A stretch of DNA of 64,000 bases from Streptococcus caballi DSM 19004 (GTDB lineage: Bacteria > Bacillota > Bacilli > Lactobacillales > Streptococcaceae): positions 2,927 to 66,926 of the forward strand of contig NZ_KB904118.1 of assembly GCF_000379985.1 (NCBI RefSeq), in the 5' to 3' direction. Made by a program: the position numbers and the translations under genes. The notes beneath the pieces were generated by a model, which saw nothing but the letters and a program-made list of their open reading frames with translations, made no database searches and was not told the DNA's origin. Position 1 is the stretch's first letter. The number at the start of each line of letters is the position of its first letter. This document shows, piece after piece, positions 8,926-18,504 of the stretch.

Positions 8926-10266
8926 GTGTCCGATTATTTATCGGTTAGTTCTCTGACCAAGTATTTGAAATTAAAATTTGACCGTGACCCTTATTTGGAG
9001 CGGGTTTATCTGACTGGGCAGGTTTCGAATTTCCGTCGGCGTCCTAATCACCAATATTTCTCACTGAAGGATGAGAAGGCTGTGATTCAGGCTACTATGT
9101 GGTCTGGTATTTACAAAAAACTTGGCTTTGAGTTGGAAGAAGGCATGAAGATTAATGTCATTGGTCGTGTTCAGCTTTATGAGCCAAGCGGTTCCTATTC
9201 CATCATCATTGAAAAGGCAGAGCCAGATGGCATCGGTGCTCTGGCTATCCAGTTTGAACAGCTCAAGAAAAAGCTAGCTGAAGCGGGCTATTTTGATGAC
9301 CGCCACAAGCAGCCCCTACCTCAATTTGTCAAGAAGATTGGTGTGGTGACTAGCCCTAGCGGTGCGGTTATTCGAGACATTATCACGACCGTTAGCCGTC
9401 GATTCTCTGGCGTTGAGATTTTGCTTTTTCCAACCAAGGTGCAAGGCGAGGGCGCAGCGCAGGAAGTAGCGGCCAATATCGCGGCTGCCAACCAGCGTGA
9501 TGATTTAGACTTGCTTATCGTCGGGCGGGGCGGTGGCTCTATTGAGGACCTCTGGGCTTTCAATGAGGAGATTGTCGTGCAGGCCATTTTTGAAAGTCGG
9601 TTGCCAGTGATTTCTTCTGTGGGTCATGAAACCGATACGACCTTGGCGGACTACGTCGCCGATCGCAGAGCAGCCACACCGACAGCGGCAGCAGAGTTAG
9701 CAACGCCTGTCACCAAGGCTGATATTGTAGCCTGGATAGCAGAGCAGCAAAATCGAGCCTACCAAGCTGTCCTGCGACATATCCAACAAAAAGAAGAACG
9801 GATAAACAAGCTCAGTAACTCAGTTATTTTCCGCCAGCCAGAGCGACTCTATGACGGTTATGTTCAAAAGCTGGATAAGTTGACGACCAGTCTTGTGCAT
9901 TCAATGCGCCAGCAGTACGCCGACAGTTTACAGCAGCAGCGTCTGCTCAGTCAACGCTTATTGGCGGTAGATTTGCTAGGGCGTGTTGACCGCTATGTAG
10001 AGCGCTTGGCGACACAAAAACGCCTTTTGCTGAGTAACATGACCAGCCAATACGACAGCAAGTTGGCTAGGTTTGAAAAGGCACAGGATGCGCTGCTCTC
10101 GCTGGATACCAGCCGTATCGTGGCACGGGGCTATGCCATGGTTCAAAAAAATGACAAAGTGGTGGCCAGCACCAAGGATATAGAAAAGGGCGATAAGGTT
10201 AGTGTGCTCATGCGTGACGGTCGTCTGGAAGTTGAGGTAAAAGATGTCAAACAAGAAAACATTTGA
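8926..10266 (+). CDS. xseA: Exodeoxyribonuclease VII large subunit
   Basis: The large catalytic subunit of exonuclease VII, which degrades single-stranded DNA from both ends in mismatch repair and recombination. The N-terminal OB-fold ([27 protein letters not shown]) is followed by the catalytic region with [33 protein letters not shown] and [23 protein letters not shown], then a coiled-coil tail. I use the GTG at 8926 because it gives the canonical SDYLSV start, 446 residues and an AAGGG SD; the ATG at 8884 overlaps the -10. Its 3' end overlaps xseB by 23 bp. Confidence 0.96.
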   Translation: MSDYLSVSSLTKYLKLKFDRDPYLERVYLTGQVSNFRRRPNHQYFSLKDEKAVIQATMWSGIYKKLGFELEEGMKINVIGRVQLYEPSGSYSIIIEKAEPDGIGALAIQFEQLKKKLAEAGYFDDRHKQPLPQFVKKIGVVTSPSGAVIRDIITTVSRRFSGVEILLFPTKVQGEGAAQEVAANIAAANQRDDLDLLIVGRGGGSIEDLWAFNEEIVVQAIFESRLPVISSVGHETDTTLADYVADRRAATPTAAAELATPVTKADIVAWIAEQQNRAYQAVLRHIQQKEERINKLSNSVIFRQPERLYDGYVQKLDKLTTSLVHSMRQQYADSLQQQRLLSQRLLAVDLLGRVDRYVERLATQKRLLLSNMTSQYDSKLARFEKAQDALLSLDTSRIVARGYAMVQKNDKVVASTKDIEKGDKVSVLMRDGRLEVEVKDVKQENI

Positions 10267-10459
10267 AGAAAATTTACAGGAATTAGAGGCTATTGTGGCG
10301 AAATTGGAAAATGGTGATGTGGCCTTGGAAGATGCCATCGCTGAATTTCAAAAGGGCATGGTGCTGTCAAAAGACTTGCAAGCCACCTTGAAGAATGCGG
10401 AAGAAACCCTCGTCAAGGTCATGCAGGCAGATGGCTCTGAAAAGGAAATGGATGCTTAA
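10244..10459 (+). CDS. xseB: Exodeoxyribonuclease VII small subunit
   Basis: A 71-residue protein of two antiparallel helices that winds around the XseA coiled coil; several copies assemble per large subunit. Conserved features visible are [20 protein letters not shown] and [27 protein letters not shown], which match the family over its full normal length. It starts inside the end of xseA after GAGGTAAAAG, which indicates translational coupling. ispA begins 3 bases after its stop. Confidence 0.96.
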   Translation: MSNKKTFEENLQELEAIVAKLENGDVALEDAIAEFQKGMVLSKDLQATLKNAEETLVKVMQADGSEKEMDA

Positions 10460-10462
10460 TTA

Positions 10463-11329
10463 ATGGATAAAGTTGCAGGAATTGACGGTGCTATCCGCCG
10501 TTATTACGGGCAGAAGGCCGTGTCAGATGATTTGATTGAGGCCATTCTCTACTCGGTTGATGCTGGTGGCAAACGCATCCGTCCGCTGGTGCTTTTGGAC
10601 TTGTTGGAAGGCTTTGGGCTGGCCTTGACAGCAGCTCACTTTGATGTGGCAGCGGCAGTCGAGATGATTCACACAGGCAGTCTCATTCATGATGACCTGC
10701 CAGCCATGGACGATGATGATTACCGTCGTGGTCGCTTGACCAACCATAAAAAATTTAACGAAGCAACTGCTATTTTGGCTGGTGACTCGCTTTTCCTTGA
10801 TCCTTTTGGTCTGGTGGCAGAGTCGGATTTACCAGCTGATATCAAGGTTAGGTTATTGCGTGAGCTGTCTTATGCGGCTGGAACTTACGGCATGGTTGGT
10901 GGTCAGATGTTGGATATGGAGGGCGAAAAGCAGCAGCTTAGTCTGTCTGAACTTCAGCTCATTCATGCGAACAAGACAGGTAAACTGCTGGCTTTTCCTT
11001 TTGTGGCGGCAGGGATCATAGCAGAGCTGGCAGCGGATGACTTGGCTGATTTGCGGACAGCAGGTGAGCTGGTTGGTTTGGCTTTTCAAGTGCGTGACGA
11101 CATCTTAGATGTGACCGCGACTTTTGAGGAAATCGGCAAAACACCGCAAAAAGATTTGGCGGCGGAAAAATCAACCTATCCAAGCCTGCTGGGCTTAGAC
11201 AAGTCACGTCAGATTTTGGACGACTCGCTCAACCAAGCGCTAGCTATTTTCCAAAAACTAGAGGCTAATCAAGGCTTTAACCCAGATAAGATTGAGAAAT
11301 TGATAGAAAGGTTGCGACTGCATGGCTAA
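10463..11329 (+). CDS. ispA: Polyprenyl (farnesyl/geranylgeranyl) diphosphate synthase
   Basis: A trans-prenyltransferase that condenses IPP with allylic diphosphates to supply undecaprenol and quinone precursors. The first aspartate-rich motif is DDLPAMDDDDYRRG (around residues 77-90) and the second is FQVRDDILD. The KRIRP segment and GGQMLDM are also typical of this family. The length of 288 residues is normal. The small residues before the first DDxxD motif fit a short-chain product, but product length cannot be read securely. It is translated within the xse operon and its end overlaps tlyA by 8 bp. Confidence 0.93.
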   Translation: MDKVAGIDGAIRRYYGQKAVSDDLIEAILYSVDAGGKRIRPLVLLDLLEGFGLALTAAHFDVAAAVEMIHTGSLIHDDLPAMDDDDYRRGRLTNHKKFNEATAILAGDSLFLDPFGLVAESDLPADIKVRLLRELSYAAGTYGMVGGQMLDMEGEKQQLSLSELQLIHANKTGKLLAFPFVAAGIIAELAADDLADLRTAGELVGLAFQVRDDILDVTATFEEIGKTPQKDLAAEKSTYPSLLGLDKSRQILDDSLNQALAIFQKLEANQGFNPDKIEKLIERLRLHG

Positions 11330-12149
11330 GGAAAGAGTAGACGTGCTGGCTTATAAACAAGGGCTTTTTGAGACGCGTGAACAAGCTAAACGTGGTGTCA
11401 TGGCAGGTCTGGTGGTCAATGTCATCAACGGCGAGCGCTATGATAAGCCAGGCGAAAAGATTGCAGACGATACCGAGCTCAAGCTAAAGGGTGAAAAACT
11501 CAAATACGTCAGCCGCGGCGGACTGAAATTAGAGAAGGCGCTGCAAGTTTTTGACATCTCGGTGACTGGCCTGACAACCATTGATATTGGGGCTTCAACA
11601 GGCGGATTTACCGATGTCATGCTGCAAAATGGCGCTAAGCTAGTCTACGCAGTTGATGTCGGTACCAATCAACTGGTTTGGAAATTGCGTCAGGATGAGC
11701 GCGTTCGTTCTATGGAACAGTATAACTTCCGCTACGCAGAGCTGGCTGATTTTAACGAAGACCGTCCTGCATTTGCCAGTATTGATGTCAGTTTTATCTC
11801 ACTAAGATTGATTCTGCCAGCGCTAGCGACGGTGCTGGCTGACGGCGGACAGGTGGTGGCTCTCATCAAACCCCAGTTCGAAGCGGGGCGCGAGCAGATT
11901 GGCAAAAACGGTATCGTGCGTGATAAGTCTGTCCATGAAAAGGTTTTAGAAACTGTTATAAATTTTGCGACAGATGACGGTTTTACAGTTAGGGGGCTTG
12001 ATTTTTCGCCAATTCAGGGTGGCCACGGTAATATTGAATTTTTGGCGCATTTGGAAAGATCAGCTGCGCCGCAAAATATGGTTGGCGATAGAATTCCTCA
12101 AATCGTCGAAAATGCACACAAGGAATTTAAAAGTAATGAAGAAAAGTGA
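11322..12149 (+). CDS. tlyA: TlyA family rRNA methyltransferase (hemolysin A homologue)
   Basis: 275 residues with an N-terminal S4 RNA-binding domain (ERVDVLAYKQGLFETREQAKRGVMAGLVVN) and a C-terminal FtsJ-like SAM methyltransferase domain. The SAM-binding motif is TIDIGASTGGFTDVML near residues 86-101, followed by DVGTNQLVWKLR and an ASIDVSFISL catalytic-region strand. Characterised TlyA proteins 2'-O-methylate rRNA; the hemolysin name is historical. It overlaps ispA by 8 bp upstream and argR by 14 bp downstream, so the run is one transcription unit. Confidence 0.94.
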   Translation: MAKERVDVLAYKQGLFETREQAKRGVMAGLVVNVINGERYDKPGEKIADDTELKLKGEKLKYVSRGGLKLEKALQVFDISVTGLTTIDIGASTGGFTDVMLQNGAKLVYAVDVGTNQLVWKLRQDERVRSMEQYNFRYAELADFNEDRPAFASIDVSFISLRLILPALATVLADGGQVVALIKPQFEAGREQIGKNGIVRDKSVHEKVLETVINFATDDGFTVRGLDFSPIQGGHGNIEFLAHLERSAAPQNMVGDRIPQIVENAHKEFKSNEEK

Positions 12150-12606
12150 ACGATTAGAACTGATTAAAAGGATTGTTCTGGCTAATACGATTGAAACACA
12201 GCATGATTTGGTGAAGTTGTTGCAGGAGCAGGGCTTGAATTTGACTCAGGCCACCATTTCTCGCGACATGAACGAGATTGGTATTGTCAAGATTCCGTCA
12301 CAGAATGGCCGCTATGTTTATGGTCTGTCTCAGGAAAATGGCAAACGTATTTCAGCGCGACCAACACCTATTAAAAGTACGGTTTTGGCTATATCTGACA
12401 AGCTTCCTGGTTTGGAACACATGTTGCATTTGGACGTTGTGCCAGGCAATAGTCGCCTGATTAAACGCCTGCTGCTGAATGATTTTGCCCAGCAGATTTT
12501 TAGTTTGATTGCGGATGATGACAGTCTCCTGCTCATCGCTAAAACACCTAGCGATACGGATGCTATTCGCCAGCAAATCATCCTATGGATGACGCCGCAA
12601 GATTAA
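12136..12606 (+). CDS. argR: Arginine repressor, ArgR/AhrC type
   Basis: A 156-residue arginine-responsive regulator. The N-terminal winged helix holds MKKSERLELIKRIVL and the recognition helix LTQATISRDMNEIGIVK. The C-terminal domain, which forms hexamers and binds arginine, includes HLDVVPGNSRLIKRLLL and a DDDSLLLIAK strand with the Asp pair of the ligand pocket. I use the ATG at 12136 inside the end of tlyA; the longer frame from 11965 would overlap tlyA by 185 bp. Streptococci usually carry several ArgR paralogues, and this recN-linked one corresponds to AhrC. Confidence 0.93.
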   Translation: MKKSERLELIKRIVLANTIETQHDLVKLLQEQGLNLTQATISRDMNEIGIVKIPSQNGRYVYGLSQENGKRISARPTPIKSTVLAISDKLPGLEHMLHLDVVPGNSRLIKRLLLNDFAQQIFSLIADDDSLLLIAKTPSDTDAIRQQIILWMTPQD

Positions 12607-12630
12607 GAAGGTTGGTAAAGAGGAAGAAGC

Positions 12631-14289
12631 ATGCTTTTAGAAATTTCCATTAAAAATTTTGCCATTATTGAGGAAATTTCCCTCAATTTTGATCAGGGCA
12701 TGACGGTGCTGACGGGTGAGACTGGTGCTGGCAAGTCCATCATCATTGACGCTATGAACATGATGCTGGGGGCGCGTGCTAGCACGGAAGTCATTAGGCA
12801 TGGCACGGCCAAGGCGGAGATTGAAGGGTTCTTTTCCATTGAGAAAAATGCTGCGCTGGCTCAGTTGTTGGAAGAAAATGGCATTGACTGTACGGATGAG
12901 CTTATTATCCGTCGTGAAATTTTGCAAAATGGGCGTTCCATCAGCCGTATCAACGGTCAGATGGTCAATTTGACCACTCTGCGTGCCATTGGTCAATACT
13001 TGGTGGATATTCATGGTCAACATGACCAGGAAGAACTTATGAAGCCCAACATGCACATTGCCATGCTGGATGAGTTTGGTGATGAGGATTTCTGGGCTAG
13101 TAAGAAGTACTATCGTCAGCTTTTTGATGCTTATCGCGACCTGCGCAAGCGTGTTCTTGATAAACAAAAAAATGAGCGGGAACATAAGGCACGCATTGAG
13201 ATGCTGGAATTTCAGATAGCGGAGATTGAGGCTGTTGCCCTCAAATCTGGCGAAGATGTGGCGCTTAATCAAGAAAGAGATAAATTGCTCAACCATAAGC
13301 ACATTGCGGACACCCTGACCAATGCTTATATCCTGCTGGACAACGAAGATTTTTCTAGCCTGTCCAACGTTCGTTCTGCCATGAATGATCTTATGACGTT
13401 AGAAGAATTTGACCCTGAGTACAAGGAGATGTCGTCCAGTCTGGCTGAGGCTTACTATGTCATGGAAGAAGTGACCAAGCATCTTTCAGATGTTATAGAT
13501 GATTTGGATTTCGATGGTGGACGTTTGCAGCAGATTGAATTACGCTTGGATGTTATTAATAGCATCACCCGTAAATATGGCGGCAGTGTAGATGACGTCT
13601 TGGATTATTTTGCCAATATCACCAAGGAATACAATCTTTTGACGGGCAATAATGAGTCTTCTGACAGTATGGAGCGGGAACTCAAGTGTTTAGAAAGAGA
13701 TCTAGTTGAGGCAGCAAATGAGCTTAGTCAAAAGCGCCACGAGCTAGCTCAAGGTCTGCAAAAAGAAATCAAGCAGGAGTTGGCCGACCTCTACATGGAA
13801 AAGGCTAATTTTCAAGTTCAATTCAACAAGGGCAAGTTCAACCGCGATGGTAATGAGCTGGTTGAATTTTACATTTCAACTAATCCTGGTGAAGGTTTCA
13901 AGCCCCTAGTCAAGGTAGCTTCAGGTGGCGAATTGTCCCGTCTCATGCTGGCCATCAAGTCAGCTTTCTCACGCAAGGAAGATAAAACCAGCATTGTCTT
14001 TGACGAGGTGGATACAGGTGTGTCTGGCCGTGTAGCGCAAGCCATTGCCCAAAAAATCTACAAAATTGGCAGTCATGGACAAGTTTTAGCCATTTCTCAT
14101 CTGCCACAAGTTATTGCTATTGCAGATTATCAATTTTTCATTGAAAAACGCAGCGATGAAGCAACAACTGTCTCCACCGTGCGCCTCTTATCATTTGATG
14201 AGCGCGTGGAGGAAATTGCTAAAATGCTTGCAGGCAGCGATGTGACCGAAGCAGCGCGCGTGCAGGCCAGAGAACTTTTGAAAAAATAA
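12631..14289 (+). CDS. recN: DNA repair protein RecN
   Basis: An SMC-like ATPase that gathers broken DNA ends for recombination. The Walker A motif GETGAGKS is at residues 29-36 and DIHGQHDQEELM follows near residue 125. A long coiled coil occupies the middle, and the C-terminal half carries the signature VKVASGGELSRLMLAIK and the Walker B SIVFDEVDTGVSG. At 552 residues it is full length. It starts 24 bp after argR with AGAGGAAGAAGC as SD and is the last gene of the xseA run. Confidence 0.97.
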   Translation: MLLEISIKNFAIIEEISLNFDQGMTVLTGETGAGKSIIIDAMNMMLGARASTEVIRHGTAKAEIEGFFSIEKNAALAQLLEENGIDCTDELIIRREILQNGRSISRINGQMVNLTTLRAIGQYLVDIHGQHDQEELMKPNMHIAMLDEFGDEDFWASKKYYRQLFDAYRDLRKRVLDKQKNEREHKARIEMLEFQIAEIEAVALKSGEDVALNQERDKLLNHKHIADTLTNAYILLDNEDFSSLSNVRSAMNDLMTLEEFDPEYKEMSSSLAEAYYVMEEVTKHLSDVIDDLDFDGGRLQQIELRLDVINSITRKYGGSVDDVLDYFANITKEYNLLTGNNESSDSMERELKCLERDLVEAANELSQKRHELAQGLQKEIKQELADLYMEKANFQVQFNKGKFNRDGNELVEFYISTNPGEGFKPLVKVASGGELSRLMLAIKSAFSRKEDKTSIVFDEVDTGVSGRVAQAIAQKIYKIGSHGQVLAISHLPQVIAIADYQFFIEKRSDEATTVSTVRLLSFDERVEEIAKMLAGSDVTEAARVQARELLKK

Positions 14290-14791
14290 AAAGATAGGAC
14301 GTGTTTTTCAAGCTTTCAGTCTCTTTATTTCCATTTGAAATGAAGTTGTTGAACAGTTTGAAAGACTGTCTTTTTAAATTTAGCTGGAAGCGGAAACTAA
14401 TTTTGACAGCTGCAGGCTAACTTGATCAGAAAAATCAGCCATCTATCGGATAATTAGGGAAGGTTTGGTCAAATACTGAAGTATCTTAAATATAGGCTGT
14501 GAAGCCTTGTTAATCTTGATTTTCTTTGAGGATTAAAAAGTGTCTGTTGTCCCCAGCCTCTCCTCAAGTTTCCAAACTGGGAAACCTGTCTTTTCAGTTT
14601 GCCATGAATTTGCGAGAAGTCGACAATAGAATTTTTAGCCTGTCCCCAATTTGTGAGAAGATAGAGATTGACATTCTGGTTTGCTAATAAGTTGTAGAGA
14701 AGCTGTCGATTGAGTTTTCGGGCTGTCAACAGTTGTATAGAAAACAGTAACTGAGTATTGAATTAGTTTCCTTTATTTCTTCAAAATAGAA
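14290..14791. other. Gene-poor gap with degenerate ~41-bp repeats
   Basis: No gene is supported. A minus-strand frame (14469-14729) is open only because it spans the repeat block; it has no SD and no known domain. A short weak hairpin near 14359-14380 could end recN transcripts. Confidence 0.55.
14569..14731. repeat. Degenerate tandem repeat, four units of 40-41 bp
   Basis: Units start at 14569, 14609, 14650 and 14691. The last three share (T/G)TTG(C/T)(A)GAGAAG at the left, and the unit centres carry a GA.TTT/GACATTC-like core followed by GCCTGTC or GGTTTGC. Copies are strongly diverged. The ~41-bp period resembles blocks at 3911 and 27139. Confidence 0.5.
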
Positions 14792-14834
14792 AAAAGTCTC
14801 CTAAGTTTCATAAACTGAATTTTAGGAGACTTTT
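14792..14834. terminator. Bidirectional-looking terminator after hemolysin III gene
   Basis: A perfect 13-bp stem (AAAAGTCTCCTAA at 14792-14804, complement at 14822-14834) has an A-run on one side and T's on the other. It lies directly downstream of the minus-strand gene at 14849. Confidence 0.85.
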
Positions 14835-14848
14835 CATATATTAAAAAT

Positions 14849-15487
14849 TTAAATATAAAGGTAAACGGAGAACCACATGAGGATGGCTGCTGCGATGATG
14901 AAGAGGTGCCAGACGACATGGTTGAAGGGGAATCTGACGCTGTAAATGATAGCGCCGACAGAGTAGGCAATACCACCCGCAAGCAAGAGAAGGGCGCCGT
15001 GACTACCTAGAGCTTCCCAGATGGGTTTAGCGGCAAAAATGACCAACCAGCCCATGACGATGTAGAGTGAGGTGGAGATTTTTGGAACTTGCTTTTGCTT
15101 TGGGAGATAGATCGCTTTGAGAGTAATGCCTATGATAGCACAGATCCAAACAATGGCAAACAGTAACCACCCCAACCATCCACGTAAAGCGACTAAGCAG
15201 TAAGGAGTATAGGTGCCAGCGATGAGGAGGTATATGGCAGAATGGTCAAAAACCTGAAAAACTGTAGAGGCTTTGGTAAAAGCTAAGCTATGAGCCAAAG
15301 TCGAAAAAAGAAAGAGCAAGATAAGGGTACTACCATAGATAGTGTAGGAGACAATCTCTAAGGCCGAGCCGTTATGGGCACCTTTGACAAGGAGCAGCAC
15401 CAGGCCAGCGATAGCGAGACCAAAACCGATGCCGTGGGTGACGCTGTTGAAGACCTCGTTGACAATGCGATAAGCTTTTGAATTCAT
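14849..15487 (-). CDS. trhA: Hemolysin III / TrhA (PAQR family) membrane protein
   Basis: A 212-residue seven-helix protein of the PAQR/hemolysin III family. Conserved elements are NEVFNSVTHGIGFGLA at the N-terminus, FSTLAHSL and FDHSAIYLLIAGTYTPYCL in the middle and NHVVWHLFIIAAA at the end; the His residues in these segments and the Asp of FDHS form the presumed metal site. Bacterial members affect membrane fluidity control; the lytic name came from a heterologous assay. It is transcribed away from degV and ends at a strong terminator. Confidence 0.92.
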   Translation of the reverse strand: MNSKAYRIVNEVFNSVTHGIGFGLAIAGLVLLLVKGAHNGSALEIVSYTIYGSTLILLFLFSTLAHSLAFTKASTVFQVFDHSAIYLLIAGTYTPYCLVALRGWLGWLLFAIVWICAIIGITLKAIYLPKQKQVPKISTSLYIVMGWLVIFAAKPIWEALGSHGALLLLAGGIAYSVGAIIYSVRFPFNHVVWHLFIIAAAILMWFSVYLYI

Positions 15488-15513
15488 AAAATTACCCCCA
15501 ATAGCTAAAAATC

Positions 15514-15522
15514 TGTTATAAT
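15514..15522 (+). promoter_or_regulatory. Extended -10 promoter for degV operon
   Basis: TGT-TATAAT (15514-15522) lies 47 bp before the degV ATG, with no recognisable -35. It sits in the divergent trhA/degV gap. Confidence 0.55.
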
Positions 15523-15569
15523 ATCAATGATAACATAAAAAATTATAAAAACTTAGAATAGGATAGGAA

Positions 15570-16406
15570 ATGGGTAAAATTAAAATTGTCACCGACTCGT
15601 CAATTACCATTGAGCCTGAATTAGTCAAAGAACTCGATATTACAGTTGTGCCTCTATCAGTTATGATTGATGGCGTGCTTTATTCTGACGCAGACCTCAA
15701 GGAGGAAGGAAAGTTCCTCAACATGATGCGACACAGCAAGAACTTACCCAAGACCAGCCAACCGCCTGTTGGCTTGTTTGCGGAAGTCTATGAGAACTTG
15801 GCCAAGGATGGAGCTGAGCACATTGTTTCCATTCACTTGACCCATACCTTGTCTGGAACCATTGATGCAGCACGTCAGGGAGCTAATCTGGCTGGCGCAG
15901 ATGTGACAGTTGTCGACTCTACTTTCACAGACCAATGTCAAAAATTCCAAGTGGTTCAGGCTGCAAAATTAGCTAAAGAAGGTGCTAGTTTGGATGAAGT
16001 TCTGGCTAAGATTGAAGAGGTTCGTCAAAAATCAGAATTATTTATCGGTGTGTCAACGTTGGAAAATCTTGTTAAGGGTGGACGCATTGGACGCGTGACA
16101 GGCCTTTTGAGTTCGCTGCTCAACATCCGCGTTGTCATGGAAATGAAAGATCATGTTTTGGTGCCAGTCGTTAAGGGACGCGGTGTCAAAACCTTTAATA
16201 AGTGGCTGGACAACTTCATTGAACATGCCAAAGAAAGGGCTGTTGCTGAAATTGGTATTTCTTATTGCGGAACCGTCGAGATGGCTAATGGTTTCAAGGA
16301 AAAACTAGAAGTTCTGGGTGCACCAATTGCGGTGTTGGAAACAGGATCTATTATCCAAACCCATACTGGTGAGAATGCTTTTGCAGTCATGGTGCGTTAT
16401 GAATAA
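15570..16406 (+). CDS. degV: DegV family fatty-acid-binding protein
   Basis: 278 residues of the DegV (FakB) family, which bind a fatty acid and present it to the FakA kinase for phosphorylation. Visible signatures are [15 protein letters not shown] at the N-terminus, the loop around [18 protein letters not shown] near residues 89-97 and [11 protein letters not shown] at about residue 165. The N-terminal Ser and Thr residues and the TSQPP loop line the acyl pocket. AGGATAGG is the SD. It overlaps the next gene by 8 bp. Lipid specificity cannot be inferred. Confidence 0.93.
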   Translation: MGKIKIVTDSSITIEPELVKELDITVVPLSVMIDGVLYSDADLKEEGKFLNMMRHSKNLPKTSQPPVGLFAEVYENLAKDGAEHIVSIHLTHTLSGTIDAARQGANLAGADVTVVDSTFTDQCQKFQVVQAAKLAKEGASLDEVLAKIEEVRQKSELFIGVSTLENLVKGGRIGRVTGLLSSLLNIRVVMEMKDHVLVPVVKGRGVKTFNKWLDNFIEHAKERAVAEIGISYCGTVEMANGFKEKLEVLGAPIAVLETGSIIQTHTGENAFAVMVRYE

Positions 16407-17238
16407 AGGTCAATTTATTAAAGGACTTGCTTTTTTTGTAGCAAGTCTTCTTCTTTCAATTTTTTTACTTAATGCTCTCATTCCCAAGTCAAATTCAAAA
16501 TTGACTAAGAAGGATTTTCTGGCTAAGAAGACCAAACAGCTAAACTATGTGGCTATCGGAGATTCTCTGACAGAAGGTATTGGCGATAGTACCAACCAAG
16601 GTGGTTTTGTACCCCTACTCAGCCAAAGTTTGACTCAGTCTTATGACTACAAGGTCAGCTACAAAAACTATGGCATTGCGGGCAATACCAGCCAGCAAAT
16701 TCTGACCCGTATAAAGAAGCAGAAGACTATCCAGCAAAATCTGTCCAAGGCCGATGTCATGACTCTGACAGTTGGTGGTAATGACGTTATGGCTGTTATT
16801 CGTAAGAAACTCACCAATTTGACTGTCTCATCTTTCAAGAAGCCCGAGTCTACTTACCAGAAAAAATTAAGACAGATTATTGACCTTGCTCGTAGGGATC
16901 AACCTGACCTACCGATTTACATTTTGGGTATTTACAACCCGTTCTATCTTAACTTCCCTGATATGACTGAAATGCAGGACATTATCAATAATTGGAATGA
17001 TGCAACGCAGACTGTGACAAAAGAATATAAGCGGGTCTATTTCGTTCCTATCAATGACTTGCTTTATAGGGGAATTGACGGACAGGAAGGAATCGTCCAG
17101 ACGTCTGGAGATCAGACTACGGTGGTTAACGATGCTCTGTTTACAGGGGATCATTTTCACCCCAACAATACCGGCTATCAAATCATGTCTGATGCCGTGA
17201 TGGAGAAAATCAGTGAAACAAAAAAACAATGGAAATAA
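16399..17238 (+). CDS. Membrane-anchored SGNH/GDSL hydrolase
   Basis: 279 residues with an uncleaved N-terminal membrane anchor (about residues 9-28) and an extracellular SGNH hydrolase domain. Block I is [14 protein letters not shown] with the nucleophile Ser, block II contains NYGIAGNTS, block III is LTVGGNDVM, and block V is [10 protein letters not shown] with the catalytic Asp and His. Substrates are probably lysophospholipids or acylated wall components (inference). The ATG at 16399 overlaps degV by 8 bp; the longer frame start at 16318 lacks an SD. It overlaps the next gene by 26 bp. Confidence 0.9.
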   Translation: MNKGQFIKGLAFFVASLLLSIFLLNALIPKSNSKLTKKDFLAKKTKQLNYVAIGDSLTEGIGDSTNQGGFVPLLSQSLTQSYDYKVSYKNYGIAGNTSQQILTRIKKQKTIQQNLSKADVMTLTVGGNDVMAVIRKKLTNLTVSSFKKPESTYQKKLRQIIDLARRDQPDLPIYILGIYNPFYLNFPDMTEMQDIINNWNDATQTVTKEYKRVYFVPINDLLYRGIDGQEGIVQTSGDQTTVVNDALFTGDHFHPNNTGYQIMSDAVMEKISETKKQWK

Positions 17239-17815
17239 ATTCAATTGGTGGAAGTGGGGCTTTCTCTTTATTTTAGCCTTTAACTTGGCCTTTATTGGTG
17301 TGGCGGCCAGTCGTCTTATTCAGGTCAGGGAGCCTGATGCTGAAAAAGTGACAGCCAACAAAGTTAAGGGTGTTAAAATCGGTACCTTTTCTACCAACAA
17401 GGAACAGCTCAACGATACAATTGCAACCTACTTGACAGACTATCAGAGTAAAAAAATGTCTTACAAAATTTACGTTGCCTCATCGGAGATTCTTTTTGAA
17501 GGTTCTTATGAATTGTTGGGCTATGAAGTGCCCCTTTATATTTATTTTAAACCTTATCGTTTGGCAAATGGAGCTGTGCAGCTTCAGATAACTTCTTTCT
17601 CAGTTGGTACTCTTTCTTTGCCAGAAGCAGAAGTGCTCCAGTATATCAAGTCCAGTTATAAGCTCCCTTCCTTTGTACAAATTGTCCCAAAGAAATCTGT
17701 CATTAACATTAATTTGCAAAAATTAGATAATAGTGAGGGCTTGTATTTAAAAGCTACTAGTATTGACTTGGTGAATGACAAAATTAGCTTCGATATTTTT
17801 AAGAAAAAACGTTAA
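17213..17815 (+). CDS. ypmS: YpmS family membrane-anchored protein
   Basis: A 200-residue protein of the YpmS (DUF2140) family, with one N-terminal transmembrane helix (WGFLFILAFNLAFIGVAASRL) and an extracytoplasmic domain with alternating strands (PLYIYFKPYRLANGAVQL). Function is not established, but it regularly sits next to the SGNH hydrolase in Firmicutes, which suggests that the two act together at the membrane surface. It begins 26 bp inside the hydrolase gene, so translation is coupled. The length is normal. Confidence 0.88.
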   Translation: MKQKNNGNKFNWWKWGFLFILAFNLAFIGVAASRLIQVREPDAEKVTANKVKGVKIGTFSTNKEQLNDTIATYLTDYQSKKMSYKIYVASSEILFEGSYELLGYEVPLYIYFKPYRLANGAVQLQITSFSVGTLSLPEAEVLQYIKSSYKLPSFVQIVPKKSVININLQKLDNSEGLYLKATSIDLVNDKISFDIFKKKR

Positions 17816-17819
17816 ATAC

Positions 17820-17848
17820 TTGACCTTATCGCTATTTTTAGATATGAT
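17820..17848 (+). promoter_or_regulatory. Strong promoter of hup
   Basis: TTGACC (17820-17825), 17 bp, TATGAT (17843-17848). The leader is about 43 nt with GGAGGA before the ATG at 17898, which fits the high expression expected of HU. Confidence 0.8.
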
Positions 17849-17897
17849 ATAACCTGTTAAAGCAATTTGCTTATAAATTAATTGGAGGATTTGTTAA

Positions 17898-18173
17898 ATG
17901 GCTAACAAACAAGATTTAATCGCAAAAGTAGCAGAAGCTACAGAATTGACTAAAAAAGATTCAGCGGCAGCTGTAGATGCAGTTTTTGCAGCAATCGAAG
18001 GTTTCCTCGCTGAAGGTGAAAAAGTTCAATTAATCGGATTCGGTAACTTTGAAGTTCGTGAACGTGCAGCTCGTAAAGGTCGCAACCCGCAAACTGGTGA
18101 AGAAATCGAAATCGCAGCTTCAAAAGTTCCAGCATTCAAAGCTGGTAAAGCTCTTAAAGACGCTGTTAAATAA
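17898..18173 (+). CDS. hup: DNA-binding protein HU
   Basis: The 91-residue nucleoid protein HU; it bends and compacts DNA as a dimer and is the only HU in most streptococci. The full family pattern is present: [20 protein letters not shown], the dimerisation core, [24 protein letters not shown] with the DNA-wrapping arm and its Pro, and [18 protein letters not shown]. Codon use is strongly biased to optimal codons, as in highly expressed genes. It has its own strong promoter and terminator. Confidence 0.98.
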   Translation: MANKQDLIAKVAEATELTKKDSAAAVDAVFAAIEGFLAEGEKVQLIGFGNFEVRERAARKGRNPQTGEEIEIAASKVPAFKAGKALKDAVK

Positions 18174-18187
18174 TATTATAAACAGTT

Positions 18188-18226
18188 AAAAAAAGCCATC
18201 TGCCTTTCCAAAGGAGAGGCTTTTTT
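18188..18226 (+). terminator. Terminator of hup
   Basis: An AAAAAAGCC ... GGCTTTTTT stem contains an inner CCTTT/AAAGG pairing and runs into a T-run, 14 bp after the hup stop. Confidence 0.85.
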
Positions 18227-18270
18227 AGCATAAGAAATCATTTTTATGACACAATGAAAGTTGGATAAAT

Positions 18271-18459
18271 ATGGACAAAGGTTTATTGCTGGTTGTTATC
18301 TTTTTAGGTATTTTTTCAATTATTAAGGTTATTATGATTGTTGCCTATAGTTTTATCATGAAACCTAAAGTTGATGAGAATGGGAATTTTATCAAGCCAG
18401 CAGAAAGTAGGCCTGAAAAAAAGAAAAAAGATGATTTCTGGGATGATGACGATTGGTGA
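18271..18459 (+). CDS. Small membrane protein, 62 aa
   Basis: One N-terminal transmembrane helix (about residues 4-29, LLLVVIFLGIFSIIKVIMIV) is followed by a charged cytosolic tail with a KKKKDD cluster and a run of Asp and Trp at the end. This charge pattern, Lys block then acidic-aromatic end, is striking but I know no function for it. The frame is complete and is bounded by a hup terminator upstream and a convergent terminator downstream. The SD before the ATG is weak. Confidence 0.6.
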   Translation: MDKGLLLVVIFLGIFSIIKVIMIVAYSFIMKPKVDENGNFIKPAESRPEKKKKDDFWDDDDW

Positions 18460-18463
18460 GTAT

Positions 18464-18503
18464 AAAAAAGTGGGATTGATTTGAAAATCAATCCCGCTTT
18501 TTT
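18464..18503. terminator. Bidirectional terminator between the 62-aa gene and pyrD
   Basis: A long stem, AAAAAAGTGGGATTGATT paired with AATCAATCCCGCTTTTTT around a short loop, has A and T runs on both ends. It serves two convergent genes. Confidence 0.9.
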
Positions 18504-18504
18504 A

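Noticed and set aside
14469..14729. Minus-strand gene of 86 codons
   Set aside because: It only reads through degenerate repeats and has no SD.
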